Part shown: positions 12,378 to 20,586 of the stretch, piece after piece
How the letters are laid out: every line of letters begins with the position of its first letter
Position numbering within the stretch: the stretch's first letter is position 1
Assembly (NCBI RefSeq): GCF_003671765.1
Contig: NZ_QPIB01000043.1
Span: forward strand, 1-64,000
Length of the DNA: 64,000 nucleotides
Direction of reading: 5' to 3'
DNA from: Xenophilus sp. E41
GTDB lineage: Bacteria; Pseudomonadota; Gammaproteobacteria; Burkholderiales; Burkholderiaceae_C
Position numbers and translations under genes: made by a program
The notes under the pieces: model-generated
Database searches by the model: none
Seen by the model: only the letters and a program-made list of their open reading frames with translations
What the model was told of the DNA's origin: nothing

Positions 12378-13040
12378 ATGCAAAACGACGACATCCACTT
12401 GCCGAGCACCGACGCTGACGACAGCAAGGCCGTCGCGGCCGAGCCGGCGGCAGCGCCCGTGCGCAAGCGCCCCAAGCCGGGTGAGCGTCGGGTGCAGATC
12501 CTTCAGGCACTGGCTGCGATGCTGGAACAGCCGGGCGCGGAACGTGTGACGACTGCGGCGCTGGCCGCCCGGCTCGACGTCAGCGAGGCGGCCCTGTATC
12601 GCCACTTCGCGAGCAAGGCCCAGATGTTCGAGGGCCTCATCGACTTCATCGAGCAGAGCGTCTTCAGCCTCATCAACCAGATCACCGAGCGCGACGAACC
12701 CGGGCGCGAGCAGGCGTCGCGCATCGTCGCCATGCTGGTGCAGTTTGCCGAGAAGAACCCCGGCATGACCCGCGTGATGGTGGGCGACGCGCTGGTGTTC
12801 GAGAACGAGCGCCTCCAACAGCGCATGAACCTGTTCTTCGACAAGTTCGAGGCGGCGCTGCGCCAGGCCCTGCGCGGCGTGAGCTCGCAGGAAGGTTCGG
12901 CGACGCCGACCGTCGACGCCCAGGTGCGTGCCGCCACGCTCACCGCCTTCGTCGTGGGCCACCTGCAGCGCTTCGCGCGCTCGGGCTTCAAGCGCCTGCC
13001 CTCGGAGCACCTCGAGGCCGGCATCGCGCTGATGCTCTGA
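12378..13040 (+). CDS. slmA: Nucleoid occlusion factor SlmA (TetR family)
   Basis: SlmA binds DNA over the nucleoid and blocks FtsZ ring assembly there. After a ~35-residue acidic and proline-rich leader, the 220-residue protein has the TetR helix-turn-helix with TTAALAARLDVSEAALYRHF and the FASKAQMFEGLIDFIE segment characteristic of SlmA. The rest of the protein is well-formed for the family. The ATG at 12378 is preferred over an in-frame upstream ATG at 12321, because the family N-terminus matches from there. The neighbourhood with argB recurs in betaproteobacteria. Confidence 0.92.
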   Translation: MQNDDIHLPSTDADDSKAVAAEPAAAPVRKRPKPGERRVQILQALAAMLEQPGAERVTTAALAARLDVSEAALYRHFASKAQMFEGLIDFIEQSVFSLINQITERDEPGREQASRIVAMLVQFAEKNPGMTRVMVGDALVFENERLQQRMNLFFDKFEAALRQALRGVSSQEGSATPTVDAQVRAATLTAFVVGHLQRFARSGFKRLPSEHLEAGIALML

Positions 13041-13075
13041 GCCGTCGCCCGGCTCGCACGGCTCTCGATCCTGAA

Positions 13076-14137
13076 TCAGAGGTCGACGACGGCGCCCACC
13101 TTTGCACCGGCGGCGACGATCTCGGCCCAGGTCGCGTCGTCCAGCCAGATACCTTCGCGTTCGCGCATCGCACGAGCCAGACGCTCGGGCTCGCCAGCGA
13201 TCTGCACTCCGTCGGCCTCGCCGCCCGGGGGGCTCTGCTTCAGCCACTCCACGAAAGCCGCAGCCTCGGTCTCAAAGCGGGCCAGCGTGCCGAGCTTGGC
13301 CGGATCGATCAACACCGTGAGCATGCCGTTGTATACGCTGCGCTTCGTATCGGCAGGGCGATGCCAGGTGCCGCTACCCGTCAGTGCGCCGCCCAGCAAC
13401 TCGCAAGCCACGGCCATGCCGTAGCCCTTGTGCTCGCCGAAGGTCATCAACGCACCGAAGAGGCCGTTGGATTGCGGCACCACCACCACGCCAGGGTCGG
13501 TTGTCGGCCTGCCGTGTTCGTCGATCAGGGTGCCTTCGGCCACACGCTCGCCCTTGTTGTGGGCCACACGCATCTTTCCTTGCGCTACGCGGCTGGTGGC
13601 GAAATCGAGCACGAAGGGCTCGGCATCCCGCAGCGGCACGCCGATGCAGCATGGATTCGTGCCGAAGCGCCCGTCGCCGCCTCCCCAGGGTGCGACCACC
13701 GGCCGGGAGAGCACGTTGACGAAGTGCAGCGACACCAGGCCCTGCGCCACCGCCATCTCCGCGAAATGGCCGATGCGCCCCAGATGGTGCGCGTGCGCCA
13801 GCGTGAAGATGCAGCTGCCCGTCTCCCTGGCGCGGGCGATGCCCCGTTCCATCGCCTGCACGCCGACGATCTGGCCGTAGCCCCGCTGCCCATCCATTGC
13901 CATCAGCGAGCCGGCGTCGAGATTCACCTTCACGGCCGCGTTAGGCACCAGCCCGCCTTCGGCCACCGCATCGACGTAGCGCGGCACCATGCCCACGCCG
14001 TGCGAATCGTGCCCGCTCAGGTTGGCCAGCACGAGGTTGTCGGCCACCTGTTCGGCTTCGGCCGGCGTGCTGCCGGCTGCTATCAAAATGTGAGCTACTT
14101 GTGTACGGAGGACGGGCGCTGCGAGGGTCTTTGGCAT
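13076..14137 (-). CDS. Ldh_2-family malate/L-lactate/sulfolactate-type dehydrogenase
   Basis: This 353-residue NAD(P)-dependent 2-hydroxyacid dehydrogenase belongs to the YlbC/ComC family, which is not related to classical Ldh. Visible signatures are SGHDSHGVGMVPRY with the catalytic His region, the HAHHLGRIGHF segment, and NPCCIGVPL followed by GEHKGYGMA. It is the last gene of the minus-strand run GntR-TRAP-UxaA-Ldh. Its substrate is unknown. If the cluster degrades L-fuconate, it might oxidise the L-lactate formed. Part of its N-terminal coding sequence (14076-14098) coincides with a dispersed short repeat. Confidence 0.88.
   Translation of the reverse strand: MPKTLAAPVLRTQVAHILIAAGSTPAEAEQVADNLVLANLSGHDSHGVGMVPRYVDAVAEGGLVPNAAVKVNLDAGSLMAMDGQRGYGQIVGVQAMERGIARARETGSCIFTLAHAHHLGRIGHFAEMAVAQGLVSLHFVNVLSRPVVAPWGGGDGRFGTNPCCIGVPLRDAEPFVLDFATSRVAQGKMRVAHNKGERVAEGTLIDEHGRPTTDPGVVVVPQSNGLFGALMTFGEHKGYGMAVACELLGGALTGSGTWHRPADTKRSVYNGMLTVLIDPAKLGTLARFETEAAAFVEWLKQSPPGGEADGVQIAGEPERLARAMREREGIWLDDATWAEIVAAGAKVGAVVDL
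14076..14098. repeat. dispersed GCTGCTATC...GAGCTAC short repeat, copy 1 (inside coding sequence)
   Basis: This copy reads GCTGCTATC, eight variable bases, then GAGCTAC. It lies within the coding region for the N-terminus of the Ldh_2-family protein. Similar motifs recur at 25945, 37002 and 50938 with the same arms and spacing. Confidence 0.45.
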
Positions 14138-14159
14138 AGGTCGTTGTCGGTCTTGAATA

Positions 14160-14179
14160 CGGACATCGGAACGCGAAGG
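14160..14179. repeat. half copy of the GGACATCCGTACGCGAAGG repeat
   Basis: Eighteen of 20 bases match one arm of the 24-bp inverted repeat at 48285-48408. Here the arm stands alone between the Ldh_2 gene and the dehydratase gene. It looks like a decayed or solo unit. Confidence 0.45.
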
Positions 14180-14192
14180 TCCGGCTTCGATT

Positions 14193-15719
14193 TCACATCA
14201 CCGCGCCCACCTGCCACGGCACGAACTCGTTCTGCCCGTAGCCGTGCTGCTCGCTCTTGCTGCGCTGGCCCGACGCCGTGGCCAGGACGAGGTCGAAGAT
14301 GCGCTGGCCCATCTGCTCGATCGAGGCCGTGCCGTCGACGATCTCGCCGCAGTTGATGTCCATGTCTTCTTCCTGCCGCTTCCACAGCGCCGTGTTGGTC
14401 GCCAGCTTGAGCGAGGGCGAGGGCGCACAGCCGTATGCCGAGCCGCGGCCGGTGGTGAAGCAGATCATGTTGGCGCCGCCGGCGACCTGCCCCGTGGCAC
14501 TGACGGGGTCGTAGCCCGGTGTGTCCATGTAGACGAAGCCGTGCGCGGTCACCGGCTCGGCGTACTCGTACACCGCCTCCAGGTTGCTCGTGCCGCCCTT
14601 GGCAACCGCGCCCAGGGACTTCTCGAGGATGGTGGTCAGCCCGCCCGCCTTGTTGCCCGGCGAGGGGTTGTTGTTCATCTCGCCCTGGTTGACGGCGGTG
14701 TAGTTCTCCCACCAGTGGATGCGCTCGACCAGCTTCTCGCCCACCTCGCGCCGCACCGCGCGGCGCGTGAGCAGATGCTCGGCGCCGTACACCTCGGGCG
14801 TCTCGCTCAGGATGGCCGTGCCGCCGTGCGCCACCAGCAGATCGACCGCCGCGCCCAGCGCCGGGTTGGCACTGATGCCCGAATACCCGTCGGAGCCGCC
14901 GCACTGCAGGCCGATCGTGATGTGTGCCGCGCTGCAGGGCTCGCGCACCGCCGCGTTGGCGCGGGGCAGCATTTCCTCGATCAAGGCGATGCCTTTCTCC
15001 ACCGTCTTGCGCGTGCCGCCGGTGTCCTGGATGTTGAAGGTGCGGAAGTTCTCGCCCTCGGCCAGGTGCCCGCTCGCGAGCCAGGCGTTGATCTGGTTGG
15101 CTTCGCAGCCGAGGCCCACCACCAGCACGCCGGCAAAGTTGGCATGCGTGGCGTAGCCGGTGAGCGTGCGCTCCAGGATCTGCATGCCCACGCCCTGCGC
15201 GTCCATGCCGCAGCCCGTGCCGTGCGTGAGCGCGACCACGCCGTCGACGTTGGGGTAGGCGGCCAGGGCGGCCGGGTTCGTCTGGCGCGAGAAGTGGTCG
15301 GCGATGGCCCGCGCGGCCGTGGCCGAGCAGTTCACGCTGGTCAGCACGCCGATGTAGTTGCGCGTGGCCACGCGGCCGTCGGCGCGCTTGATGCCCATGA
15401 AGCTGGCTTCGCGCCTGGGCGGCGCCGGCTTCACGTCGGCGCCGAAGGCGTAGTCGCGGGCAAAGTCCCCCTTGTGCGGGCCCATGTCGAGGTTGTGCGT
15501 GTGCACGTGCTCGCCGGGCGCGATCGGGCGGCTGGCGAAGCCGATGATCTGGTTGTAGCGGCGCACCGGCTCGCCGGCGGCGATGGCGCGCACGGCGACC
15601 TTGTGGCCCGCGGGGATCAGGCCGCGCACGGCAATCTCCTCGACGGTGGTGCCGCCGACGAGCTGGCTGCGGGCGACCAGCACGTCGTCGGCGGGATGGA
15701 GGCGGATGAAGGGGGTCAT
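14193..15719 (-). CDS. UxaA/GarD-family sugar-acid dehydratase (altronate dehydratase type)
   Basis: This 508-residue Fe-dependent dehydratase converts an aldonic or uronic-derived acid to a 2-keto-3-deoxy acid. Residues 1-~75 form a SAF domain (IRGLIPAGHKVA-like; here VRGLIPAGHKVA). The UxaA C-terminal region follows, with YIGVLTSVNCSATAAR, VVALTHGTGCGM, GLQCGGSDGYSGISANPA and NPSPGNKAGGLTTI. The family includes altronate and galactarate dehydratases and enzymes shown to be promiscuous for L-fuconate, L-galactonate and D-arabinonate. It follows the TRAP large subunit by 32 bp. The start ATG at 15719 begins the SAF domain; longer upstream in-frame sequence belongs to antisense of the transporter. 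Confidence 0.9.
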   Translation of the reverse strand: MTPFIRLHPADDVLVARSQLVGGTTVEEIAVRGLIPAGHKVAVRAIAAGEPVRRYNQIIGFASRPIAPGEHVHTHNLDMGPHKGDFARDYAFGADVKPAPPRREASFMGIKRADGRVATRNYIGVLTSVNCSATAARAIADHFSRQTNPAALAAYPNVDGVVALTHGTGCGMDAQGVGMQILERTLTGYATHANFAGVLVVGLGCEANQINAWLASGHLAEGENFRTFNIQDTGGTRKTVEKGIALIEEMLPRANAAVREPCSAAHITIGLQCGGSDGYSGISANPALGAAVDLLVAHGGTAILSETPEVYGAEHLLTRRAVRREVGEKLVERIHWWENYTAVNQGEMNNNPSPGNKAGGLTTILEKSLGAVAKGGTSNLEAVYEYAEPVTAHGFVYMDTPGYDPVSATGQVAGGANMICFTTGRGSAYGCAPSPSLKLATNTALWKRQEEDMDINCGEIVDGTASIEQMGQRIFDLVLATASGQRSKSEQHGYGQNEFVPWQVGAVM

Positions 15720-15751
15720 CGTGGCGGTCTTTTCTGGTGGCGGGGGCCTGG

Positions 15752-17146
15752 CTAGAAGAACATTTTCGGCAGCCAGAGAACCATCTTCGGCAGGTAGGTG
15801 ATCGCGACCAGCGCCAGCAGCAGCGGCACCAGCCAGGGCAGGATGGCCATCGTCGTGCGCTCGAAGCTCAGGCCGGCCACGCGCGCCAGCACGAAGAGCA
15901 CCATGCCCATCGGCGGATGCAGCAGGCCGATCATGAGGTTGAGCACCATCACCAGCCCGAAGTGGATCGGGTCGATGCCCAGCTGCGTGGCGATGGGCAG
16001 CAGGATGGGCACCAGGATCGTGATCGCGGCCGTGGGCTCCAGGAAGCAGCCGACGAAGAGCATCAGCAGGTTGGCCAGCAGCAGGAACACCCAGGCCTCC
16101 TTGGTGAAGCCGAGCACCCAGCTCGCGATGTCGGTCGTGACGCCCGTGGCCGTCAGCATCCAGCCGAAGATGGACGCGGCGGCGACGATGAACAGCACCG
16201 TGCTGGTGGTCTCGATGGTGTCCAGGCACACCTTCACGAACATCTTCCAGCTCAGGGTGCGGTACCAGGCGAAGCCCAGGATCATCGCCCACACGCAGGC
16301 CGCGATCGCGCCCTCGGTGGGCGTGAACAGGCCCGTGGTCATGCCGCCGATGAGCAGCACCGGCGTCATGATGGGCAGCAGGGCCTCGAAGTGGAAGATC
16401 TTGTCGAGCACGAAGAGCGAGGCCAGGCCGACGAAGACCGAGAGCTGCGCCGGCGCGCCGAACTTGTCGACCACCACCCACAGCAGCAGCGGCCAGCCCA
16501 CCACCACGGCGAGTTCCATCAGGGCCTTGAAGAGGCGCGTGCGCGAGAACTTGATGTCCGCGCCCCACTTGTTCCGGTGGGCGTAGTAGGCCACCGTCAG
16601 CATCATCAGGATCGCCAGCAGCGCGCCGGGCAGGATGCCGGCCAGGAACAGCGCACCGACCGACACGTTGGCCATCATCCCGTAGATCACGAAGGGCAGG
16701 CTCGGCGGGATGATCGGCCCCAGCGTGGCCGAGGCGGCCGTCACGCCGACGGCGAACTCGGTGCTGTAGCCGTGCTCCTTCATCGCCTTGATCTCGATGG
16801 TGCCGAGGCCGGCCGCGTCGGCGATGGCGGTGCCGCTCATGCCCGCGAAGATGACCGAGCCCAGCACGTTCACGTGGCCCAGCCCGCCCTTGAGCCAGCC
16901 CACCAGCGCCAGCGCGAAGTTGTAGATGCGCGTGGTGATGCCGGCGTTGTTCATCAGGTTGCCGGCCAGGATGAAGAAAGGCACGGCCAGCAGCGGAAAG
17001 CTGTCGATGCCGCTCACCATGCGGTGGATGACGACGAAGGGCGGCAGGTTGCCGCTGATCAGGATGTAGACCAGCGAGGCGCCGGCCATGGCGATGGCCA
17101 CGGGCACGCCCGCGCCCATGAAAACGAGGAAGATGATCTTCAGCAT
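15752..17146 (-). CDS. TRAP transporter large permease (DctM type)
   Basis: The 464-residue protein is the ion-coupled large membrane subunit of a TRAP uptake system, with about twelve hydrophobic segments. It has the family motifs VPFFILAGNLMNNAGI, GMSGTAIADAAGLGTIEIKAM and PSLPFVIYG. It works with the small permease 19 bp upstream and the periplasmic binding protein, delivering an acidic organic solute, here probably a sugar acid because the dehydratase gene follows directly. Length and motif order are normal. Confidence 0.93.
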   Translation of the reverse strand: MLKIIFLVFMGAGVPVAIAMAGASLVYILISGNLPPFVVIHRMVSGIDSFPLLAVPFFILAGNLMNNAGITTRIYNFALALVGWLKGGLGHVNVLGSVIFAGMSGTAIADAAGLGTIEIKAMKEHGYSTEFAVGVTAASATLGPIIPPSLPFVIYGMMANVSVGALFLAGILPGALLAILMMLTVAYYAHRNKWGADIKFSRTRLFKALMELAVVVGWPLLLWVVVDKFGAPAQLSVFVGLASLFVLDKIFHFEALLPIMTPVLLIGGMTTGLFTPTEGAIAACVWAMILGFAWYRTLSWKMFVKVCLDTIETTSTVLFIVAAASIFGWMLTATGVTTDIASWVLGFTKEAWVFLLLANLLMLFVGCFLEPTAAITILVPILLPIATQLGIDPIHFGLVMVLNLMIGLLHPPMGMVLFVLARVAGLSFERTTMAILPWLVPLLLALVAITYLPKMVLWLPKMFF

Positions 17147-17165
17147 GGGGTGTTCGATAGGGGGA

Positions 17166-17723
17166 TCAACGGTCGTCGAGCGTCGACTCGGGCTTCTCGA
17201 GCACGCTGTAGCCGCGCCGCCAGTGGATGCGCGCCACCTGGATCGAGCGCCAGCACATGGCCGCGAAGCCGAACAGGCACAGCGCGTAGACGATGTTCAT
17301 CGGCGCATCGACGATGGTCATGCGCGTCTGGTTGCCGATCTTCAGCATCATCTGCACCGTCATGACCACCGCGGCCGCGAAGAAGGCGATGCGCAGCACG
17401 TCCACGATGCGCGACATCCAGCGCCCCATTGCTGCCGGCATGTAGCGGTAGAAGAAGTCGACCTGGATCGCGAGGTTCTTCGACACACCGATCGCCGCGC
17501 CGATGAACACCACGCCGATCAGCATGTAGCGCGCCACCTCCTCGGTCCAGGCGGCCGAGTCGTTCATCACGTAGCGCGTAACGAACTGGTAGAACACCGT
17601 CAGCCCGAGCAGCCAGAACAGCGCCAGCGCGATCCAGCCCTCGGCGATCGTGCCCGACAGGTCGACCACCTCGTCCTGCGCATGGAAGTTGCCTTCGTCG
17701 TCGATGATCTTTTCATCGCTCAT
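17166..17723 (-). CDS. TRAP transporter small permease (DctQ type)
   Basis: The 185-residue protein has four hydrophobic segments after a ~30-residue acidic N-terminus, matching DctQ. AAWTEEVARYMLIGVVF is the conserved second-helix signature. It forms the membrane complex with the DctM subunit. The ATG at 17723 follows AAGGAGA by ten bases, which favours it over an upstream in-frame ATG at 17855. A three-hairpin repeat lies between this gene and the binding-protein gene upstream. Confidence 0.9.
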   Translation of the reverse strand: MSDEKIIDDEGNFHAQDEVVDLSGTIAEGWIALALFWLLGLTVFYQFVTRYVMNDSAAWTEEVARYMLIGVVFIGAAIGVSKNLAIQVDFFYRYMPAAMGRWMSRIVDVLRIAFFAAAVVMTVQMMLKIGNQTRMTIVDAPMNIVYALCLFGFAAMCWRSIQVARIHWRRGYSVLEKPESTLDDR

Positions 17724-17780
17724 GGGTCCGAGTCTCCTTGCTTGGCGGAATGCCCCGGTCATTGATGACGGCGGGACTTG

Positions 17781-17880
17781 TTCGCGTGCACCCGCGGAAC
17801 CGGCTTTGCCGGGCCGCTGGGTGCGCCCCCTGGAGGGGGTATCGGACGGCCACACGAAGTGAGGCCGTCCAAACGGGGGG
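17781..17880 (-). repeat. three-hairpin intergenic repeat, copy A
   Basis: Read on the minus strand, this starts with CCCCCCGTTTGG. It then forms hairpin 1 (GGACGGCC with GGCCGTCC), hairpin 2 (CCCCCTCCAGGGGG) and hairpin 3 (outer GCACCC with GGGTGC, inner CCGGCAAAGCCGG). It begins 4 bases after the dctP stop codon and precedes the small permease gene, so it is transcribed in the operon. Copy B lies at 26381-26476 with different bases but the same pairing in the outer stems. Confidence 0.8.
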
Positions 17881-17883
17881 GAG

Positions 17884-18879
17884 CTATTTGATCGCGATGA
17901 TCCGGTCGTAGTCCTGCTGCCGGTAGCCGTGGTCGGTGGGCTTGGTGGCCTTCAGCACCGCCTCGCGGAAGGCGTTCTTGTCGACCGTGATGACGTTGTT
18001 GCCCTTCTTCTTGAACTCCTCGACCAGGCGGGCCTCGGAGGCGATGATTTCGCGGCCCGTCTTCTCGGCGGCTTCTTCCATCACCTCGCCGAAGATCTTC
18101 TTCTCGTCCGCCGACAGCTTGCCCCACAGCTGCCCCGACACCACCGTGAGCAGCGAGTCGACGATGTGGCCGGTGAGCGAGATGTTCTTCTGCACCTCGA
18201 AGAATTTCTTCGCCTCGATGGTCGGCAGCGGGTTCTCCTGTGCATCCACGGTGCCGTTCTGCAGCGCCAGGTACACCTCGGCGAAGGCGATCGGCGTGGC
18301 GTTGGCGCCCAGCGCCTTCGGGAAGGCCAGGTAGGCCGGCGCATCGGGCACGCGGATCTTCAGGCCCTTCATGTCCTCGGGCTTGTTGACCGGCTTGGCC
18401 GCGCTCGAGGTGACGTGGCGCGCCCCGTAGTAGTTCAGCGCCGTGATGTGGTTGCCGGTCTTGTCGTCGTAGCCCTTGGCAAGCTCCTTGAACACGTCGC
18501 TCTTGGCGTACTTCAGCTGGTGCTCGGCGTCGCGGAAGATGAAGGGGAAGTACGACACGGCCAGCGGCGGGTAGCTGCGCCCCGCGAAGCTCGCGCCGGT
18601 GAGCACGATGTCCACCGTGCCCAGCGTCAGGCCCTGGTTGATGTCGGCCTCCTTGCCCAGGCTCGAGGCTGGGAAGACCTGGATGTCGTACTTGCCGTTG
18701 GTGCGCTTCTTGATCTCTTCGGCCGCCCACACCGAGTACTTGTGGAAGGGCTCGGAGGTCTCGTAGACGTGCGCCCACTTGAGCTTGGTCTGCGCATTTG
18801 CAATGCCGAAAGTGCCCAGAGCGCCCGCCATCAGGGCGCAGGCAGCTATGGTCTTGATAGAGTTCCGCTTGTTCATCAT
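17884..18879 (-). CDS. TRAP transporter solute-binding protein (DctP type)
   Basis: This 331-residue periplasmic protein captures the solute for the TRAP permease. A signal peptide is evident (MMNKRNSIKTIAACALMAG, cleavage after NAQ). The mature part has LKWAHVYETSEPFHKYSVWAA, the AEVYLALQNGTVDAQENP segment that includes the family-conserved substrate region, and KIRVPDAP with the carboxylate-binding arginine. It lies 35 bp downstream of the GntR gene in the same direction. Sugar-acid binding is inferred from the adjacent dehydratase. Confidence 0.92.
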   Translation of the reverse strand: MMNKRNSIKTIAACALMAGALGTFGIANAQTKLKWAHVYETSEPFHKYSVWAAEEIKKRTNGKYDIQVFPASSLGKEADINQGLTLGTVDIVLTGASFAGRSYPPLAVSYFPFIFRDAEHQLKYAKSDVFKELAKGYDDKTGNHITALNYYGARHVTSSAAKPVNKPEDMKGLKIRVPDAPAYLAFPKALGANATPIAFAEVYLALQNGTVDAQENPLPTIEAKKFFEVQKNISLTGHIVDSLLTVVSGQLWGKLSADEKKIFGEVMEEAAEKTGREIIASEARLVEEFKKKGNNVITVDKNAFREAVLKATKPTDHGYRQQDYDRIIAIK

Positions 18880-18914
18880 GTCCGTCGTCTCCTCGTGGTG
18901 GTGGGTGCTGGCGC

Positions 18915-19622
18915 TCAGGAAGCCTTCGCGCGGCGCCAGCTCGCGCTGAATCGTTGGTGCGACTTGTCCATGTGCTCGTGCATCGCGGCGCGGGCGGCCG
19001 CGGCGTCGCGTGCCGCGATGGCGTCGCGGATCGCCTCGTGCTCGGCGATGGCCGAGCGCCAGGACTTCACGGTCTCGAAGTAGCCGCCCAGGCGCGTGAA
19101 GATCGGGCCCTTGCGCGAGTCCCAGAAGCCCTGCACCGTCTCGGCCAGCACGACGTTGTCGCAGGCCTCGACGATGGCGACGTGGAAGGCGCGGTCGCCC
19201 TCCAGCGGCATGGTGTTGCGGTCGGCCAGCTCGCGCATGCTGGCAATGGCGCGGTCGATGGCGTCCAGATGCGTGCGCTTGCGCTGCAGCGCGGCGATGG
19301 CGGCGGTCTCGCCTTCCACCACGCGTCGCGCGCGAATGAGTTCCAGCGGGCCCCATTCGGTTTCGGCCACGGGGGCGCTGGCGCGGTGGCTGCGGTCCAG
19401 CACGTACACGCCCGAACCCGTGCGCACCTCGACCCAGCCTTCGACCTCGAGCGCGATCAGCGCCTCGCGCACCGAGGGCCGACTCACGCCCAACTGCTTC
19501 GACAGGTCGCGCTCCGCGGGCAGGCGGTCGCCCACGGCAAACTCGCCCTTCGCGATGAGGGCCCGCAGCTGGTCCGCGATCTGGCGGTACAGGCGCTGGG
19601 GTTCGACGGTCTGCAGGGGCAC
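18915..19622 (-). CDS. GntR-family regulator, FadR subfamily
   Basis: This 235-residue repressor-like protein has an N-terminal winged helix (LYRQIADQLRALIAKGEF, then RLPAERDLSKQLGVSRPSVREAL) and an all-helical FCD effector domain with the metal-ligand type residues in DRAFHVAIVEAC and HEAIRDAI. It heads the minus-strand TRAP-dehydratase operon and is divergent from the SDR-FAH pair. A 7+4+7 palindrome 32 bp upstream of its start is the probable operator controlling both directions. The effector is likely a pathway acid or keto-acid. Confidence 0.92.
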   Translation of the reverse strand: MPLQTVEPQRLYRQIADQLRALIAKGEFAVGDRLPAERDLSKQLGVSRPSVREALIALEVEGWVEVRTGSGVYVLDRSHRASAPVAETEWGPLELIRARRVVEGETAAIAALQRKRTHLDAIDRAIASMRELADRNTMPLEGDRAFHVAIVEACDNVVLAETVQGFWDSRKGPIFTRLGGYFETVKSWRSAIAEHEAIRDAIAARDAAAARAAMHEHMDKSHQRFSASWRRAKAS

Positions 19623-19653
19623 GGCAGGCAGGATTGCGGAAGGGGATTGCGGG

Positions 19654-19671
19654 TTGTCCAGAATTGGACAA
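19654..19671. promoter_or_regulatory. probable GntR/FadR-family operator
   Basis: The site reads TTGTCCAGAATTGGACAA: perfect 7-bp arms (TTGTCCA/TGGACAA) around a 4-bp centre. It is located between the divergent GntR and SDR genes. Spacing and symmetry fit a dimeric GntR-family repressor, but no experimental site for this protein is known to me. Confidence 0.6.
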
Positions 19672-19778
19672 GTGGTCAGGCCAATTCAGAATACGATGCG
19701 TTGCCGCGCCGCCCCATCGGGCCTAACCCCAAGCGCGGCCTCTTCCTCACTTCAGCGACTTCGACGGAGACACACCCC

Positions 19779-20513
19779 ATGCGACTCAAGGGCAAGACCG
19801 CGCTGGTCACGGCGGCGGGCCAGGGCATCGGCCATGCGAGCGTGCTGGCCATGGCGGCCGAAGGGGCCGAGGTCTGGGCCACCGACGTCAACGAGGCGCT
19901 GCTCGCGCGCTACGCCGGCGTCGCCAACGTGCGCACCGCGCGCCTGGACGTGCTCGACAAGGCCGCCATCGACGCGCTCGTCGGCGGCCTGCCCAAGCTC
20001 GACGTGCTCTTCAACTGCGCCGGCGTCGTGCACAACGGCACGGTGCAGCAGGCCAGCGATGCCGACCTGGACTTCGCCTTCCGCCTGAACGTGCGCGCGC
20101 AGATGTGGACCATCCAGGCCGCGCTGCCCCTGATGCTTGCGGCCGGGCGCGGCAGCATCATCAACATGGCGAGCGTGTGCTCCAGCATGAAGGGGTTGCC
20201 CAACCGCTTCGTCTACGGCACCACCAAGGCGGCGGTGCTGGGCCTGACCAAGAGCGTGGCCGCCGACTACGTGGCGCAGGGCATCCGCTGCAATGCCGTG
20301 TGCCCCGGCACGGTGGACACGCCTTCCCTGGGCGAACGCATCAATGCGAACGCCGACCCGGAGGCCGCGCGCAAGGCCTTCATCGCGCGCCAACCGATGG
20401 GCCGCCTCGCGCAGGCCGAAGAGATCGCCCCGGTGGTGGTGTTTCTCGCCAGCGACGAGTCGATCTTCGCCACCGGCCAGGCCTTCACCGTCGACGGCGG
20501 CATCACCATCTGA
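19779..20513 (+). CDS. SDR dehydrogenase, 2-keto-3-deoxy-L-fuconate dehydrogenase-like
   Basis: This 244-residue classical SDR has TAAGQGIGHA (residues 11-20) for cofactor binding, Asp36 at the end of the second strand (NAD preference), NCAG, Ser132 and YGTTK with Tyr146 and Lys150. The sequence resembles the BDH2/2-keto-3-deoxy-L-fuconate dehydrogenase group. It is followed 73 bp later by an FAH-family hydrolase, the pairing known from L-fucose and D-arabinose oxidative pathways. It is divergent from the GntR regulator, with the palindromic operator in between. Confidence 0.88.
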   Translation: MRLKGKTALVTAAGQGIGHASVLAMAAEGAEVWATDVNEALLARYAGVANVRTARLDVLDKAAIDALVGGLPKLDVLFNCAGVVHNGTVQQASDADLDFAFRLNVRAQMWTIQAALPLMLAAGRGSIINMASVCSSMKGLPNRFVYGTTKAAVLGLTKSVAADYVAQGIRCNAVCPGTVDTPSLGERINANADPEAARKAFIARQPMGRLAQAEEIAPVVVFLASDESIFATGQAFTVDGGITI

Positions 20514-20586
20514 AGTCAGCCGAGATGCCTTGGCGCGAGGCGACACTCGGCACCGTCCCATTCACTCTCACAGGAACCCAAGACCC

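Noticed and set aside
14193-16568. A 791-residue minus frame joining the dehydratase to upstream sequence
   Set aside because: The upstream part is out of frame with the TRAP large permease that really occupies 15752-17146. The dehydratase SAF domain starts cleanly at 15719.
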